Of a stretch of 9,099 nt of DNA, positions 7,683 to 9,099 are shown piece after piece. The stretch is taken from contig JAQTLG010000046.1 of the NCBI GenBank assembly GCA_028715025.1, forward strand, positions 1-9,099, in the 5' to 3' direction. Position 1 is the first letter of the stretch. Each line of letters starts with the position of its first letter. Position numbers and translations under genes: made by a program. The notes beneath the pieces are model-generated. The model was not told where the DNA came from. It searched no databases and saw nothing but the letters and a program-made list of their open reading frames with translations. This DNA comes from Dehalococcoidia bacterium. GTDB taxonomy: Bacteria; Chloroflexota; Dehalococcoidia; GIF9; UBA5629.

Positions 7683-8288
7683 TTACTTCAATGCTAAATT
7701 GGGATTGTCTATAGTCCCCTTGACTATCTTGGCATGCAGCCGGTTGATGCCATGGATCATGGCTTCCGGCCTGGGGGGGCAACCCGGCACATATACATCC
7801 ACCGGCATGATGTGGTTGACGCCCGGGACAACGCTGTAGGATTCTCGGAATGTACCGCCGCTGATAGCGCAGGCGCCTACTGCGATAACCCACTTGGGCT
7901 CGGGCATCTGGTCATAGATCATTCTGGCTGCTGTAGCCATTTTCCAGGTTATCGTACCTGTTATGAGCATCACGTCAGCCTGGCGCGGCGAAAAACGGAT
8001 AATGTCCATGCCGAAACGGGATAGATCGAAGCGGGGACCGGATGCCGCAATCATCTCAAATGCGCAACATGCAGTTCCGAAGATTAATGGGAAGATTGAG
8101 CGTTGCCTTGCCCATGCAACTGCAGCATCTACGGTGGTCAGCAGTACATTACGACGGATCTCTTCGTCCAGCCATTTATCTGGATCTGGATACTGGCCGG
8201 TGCAGGTTTCCAGGAAGGAGTTGATTAGCTTGCCTTCTGCCAGGTCAGCTTCCTGAGGGGTGGTAACTTCAGGACGTATTATTTCCAC
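7683..8288 (-). CDS. nuoB: NADH-quinone oxidoreductase subunit B (N2 [4Fe-4S] cluster subunit)
   Basis: The 201-residue protein carries the four ligands of the terminal cluster N2, which reduces quinone: adjacent Cys74-Cys75 in FGTACCAFEMIAASGPRFDL, Cys140 in AVGACAISGG and Cys170 in VDVYVPGCPPRPEA. Segments such as SRFGMDIIRFSPRQADVMLI and GTITWKMATAARMIYDQMPE are typical of the 20-kDa (PSST) family. The first 45 or so residues form a charged N-terminal extension. The start is GTG at 8288-8286, overlapping the nuoA end by ten bases, and AAAGGGG lies about 7 bases upstream inside nuoA. It ends in TAA, 20 bases before nuoC. Confidence 0.98.
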   Translation of the reverse strand: MEIIRPEVTTPQEADLAEGKLINSFLETCTGQYPDPDKWLDEEIRRNVLLTTVDAAVAWARQRSIFPLIFGTACCAFEMIAASGPRFDLSRFGMDIIRFSPRQADVMLITGTITWKMATAARMIYDQMPEPKWVIAVGACAISGGTFRESYSVVPGVNHIMPVDVYVPGCPPRPEAMIHGINRLHAKIVKGTIDNPNLALK

Positions 8289-8650
8289 TGCAGGGCCCCT
8301 TTGCGCCAGGCATATAGGTATCCAACAGTTAACAAGGACAATATGATACCCACCGCAACAAGCCCGCCAGCTCCAAGTTCCTTGACATTAACCGCCCATG
8401 GATAGAGGAAAATGGTCAGCATATCGAGCAACACGAACAGCACTGCAAAAAAATAGTATCGGAAGTTGTACTGTACCCGCGTCTTGCCCACCGTCTGCAT
8501 ACCGCATTCATAAGATTGAACCTTGGTAGGATTCTTCTTGCCGGGAATAAGGCCTATCCTCTTCAACAACATCGGCAGCATAGGAATAGTAATAGTGAAT
8601 AGAATAGCGACTATGAGTAGAATTCCGACGTAGCCGTACTGTTCCAGCAC
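8279..8650 (-). CDS. nuoA: NADH-quinone oxidoreductase subunit A
   Basis: NuoA (ND3 homologue) is a small three-helix membrane subunit whose first loop lies near the quinone cavity. Visible features are helix 1 (GYVGILLIVAILFTITIPML), the loop motif SYECGMQTVGKTRVQYNFRY with Cys49, helix 2 ending in LFVLLDMLTIFLYPWAV, and helix 3 before a lysine-containing tail. In helix 2 the usual D-x-E pair is D76-M-L78, so the conserved Glu is replaced by Leu. I prefer GTG at 8650 (123 residues), because AGAGGAG lies 11 bases upstream and the promoter predicts transcription starting near 8677. An in-frame TTG at 8671 would give 130 residues but leave almost no leader. It is the first gene of the operon and overlaps nuoB by ten bases. 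Confidence 0.95.
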   Translation of the reverse strand: MLEQYGYVGILLIVAILFTITIPMLPMLLKRIGLIPGKKNPTKVQSYECGMQTVGKTRVQYNFRYYFFAVLFVLLDMLTIFLYPWAVNVKELGAGGLVAVGIILSLLTVGYLYAWRKGALQWK

Positions 8651-8661
8651 TTTGTGAAGTT

Positions 8662-8668
8662 CTCCTCT
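8662..8668 (-). promoter_or_regulatory. Ribosome binding site of nuoA (decides the start)
   Basis: The minus strand reads AGAGGAG here, 11 bases before the GTG at 8650. Its presence downstream of the in-frame TTG at 8671 indicates that the TTG is not the functional start. Confidence 0.65.
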
Positions 8669-8683
8669 CAAAAACCGTTGGAT

Positions 8684-8713
8684 AGTATATTACAATTTAT
8701 AAAAAGATGTCAA
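8684..8713 (-). promoter_or_regulatory. Sigma70-type promoter of the nuo operon
   Basis: On the minus strand a consensus -35 box TTGACA (8713-8708) is followed after 18 bases by TATACT (8689-8684), one mismatch from the TATAAT -10 consensus. The spacer is AT-rich with a T-run. Transcription should start near 8677, giving a leader of about 27 bases before the nuoA GTG with its AGAGGAG site inside. This position, directly upstream of the first gene, supports the whole block being one transcription unit. The prediction is by consensus only. Confidence 0.75.
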
Positions 8714-8722
8714 AGTCAGTTA

Positions 8723-8740
8723 AACCGGTTCAGTACGGTT
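8723..8740. repeat. Short dyad AACCG-N8-CGGTT upstream of the nuo promoter
   Basis: AACCG at 8723-8727 and CGGTT at 8736-8740 form a five-base inverted repeat. The left arm is itself part of the perfect palindrome AACCGGTT (8723-8730). A further AAACCG occurs at 8672-8677, near the predicted nuo transcription start. The elements flank the promoter between the divergent genes and could be operator half-sites, but they are short enough to arise by chance. Confidence 0.25.
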
Positions 8741-8744
8741 ATGG

Positions 8745-9099
8745 TTGAAGAAGGTATTTACACTATCACGAGATCAATTTCATAGAACATATAGTGTTGA
8801 AGCAGATGATTTTAAACAACTTATAGAAATACTTAAAAACTTCGATAACAACATTGATATTTGTTATTCTAATGAAGGTTGCTACTCTTTACTCCCATAT
8901 GTAGCTTTAGAATACATAACGGCGGGTAATCAATCATACGATCGCTCGTACGTTCAGAAAGTTGCTGATTTAGCTGATGAGCTATATCGGGTTATTCATA
9001 ATCCTTGCAATTGGGCAAATCCACCAGTCATTTTATATCAGGTGGCTACATTAACAAAGGTGCAGATTAGTTGGGAATCAGGATATCACCCTATTGTTT
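8745..9099 (+). CDS. Hypothetical protein, partial (runs off the right edge), divergent from nuo
   Basis: A frame without stops runs from 8724 to the window end. Its only plausible start is TTG at 8745, giving MKKVFTLSRDQFHRTYSVEA and 118 visible residues. There is no ATG in the frame, and the Shine-Dalgarno is poor. The visible part is soluble and mostly helical in character, with VEADDFKQLIEILKNF, VQKVADLADELYRVIHNP and two Cys (in DICYSNEGCYSL) plus one in NPCNWANPP. I do not recognise the family. The DNA is clearly more AT-rich than the nuo genes, and in AT-rich sequence a stop-free run of about 375 bases favours real coding. It may be a normal gene with a TTG start, or a gene whose 5' end has been lost. 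It is divergently oriented and probably functionally unrelated to complex I. Confidence 0.55.
   Translation, partial: MKKVFTLSRDQFHRTYSVEADDFKQLIEILKNFDNNIDICYSNEGCYSLLPYVALEYITAGNQSYDRSYVQKVADLADELYRVIHNPCNWANPPVILYQVATLTKVQISWESGYHPIV

Noticed and set aside
8668..8703. Plus-strand promoter for the divergent ORF (TACAAT 8691-8696 or TATAAA 8698-8703)
   Set aside because: Neither -10-like hexamer has an acceptable -35 box at a proper distance: TTGGAT at 8678 is only 14 bases from TATAAA.

Overview
The window is almost entirely one minus-strand operon for a respiratory complex I (NADH:quinone oxidoreductase family). In transcription order it reads nuoA-nuoB-nuoC-nuoD-nuoH-nuoI-nuoJ-nuoK-(small ORF)-nuoL-nuoM, followed by what looks like the first eight codons of nuoN at the left edge. 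It runs from about position 8677 down to position 1. The genes overlap or sit 0-30 bases apart, and several have GTG or TTG starts. I see no RNA gene, insertion sequence, CRISPR array or convincing terminator.

The genes nuoE, nuoF and nuoG, which encode the NADH-oxidising arm, are absent from their usual place between nuoD and nuoH: the nuoD stop and nuoH start share a base. The region therefore encodes an '11-subunit' type complex. It has the quinone/Fe-S connecting module (B, C, D, I) and the proton-pumping membrane arm (A, H, J, K, L, M, presumably N), but its electron donor is not evident here. NuoD lacks the paired CxxC motifs of [NiFe]-hydrogenase large subunits, which argues against an energy-converting hydrogenase.

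The operon has a good sigma70-type promoter on the minus strand (TTGACA, 18-base spacer, TATACT) in a 73-94 bp divergent intergenic region. On the other side of it a plus-strand reading frame begins near 8745 and runs off the right edge. It is more AT-rich than the nuo genes and has no recognisable family.

Organism: a bacterium, judging from the Shine-Dalgarno sites and sigma70-like promoter. The A-B-C-D-H-I-J-K-L-M order without EFG, with separate nuoC and nuoD and roughly 50% GC, fits anaerobic Chloroflexota such as Dehalococcoidia. Other bacteria also carry EFG-less complexes, so this is an inference. The points most worth a second look are a DUF2007-like 64-residue protein inserted between nuoK and nuoL, a Glu-to-Leu change at a highly conserved acidic position of NuoA, and the missing electron-input module.
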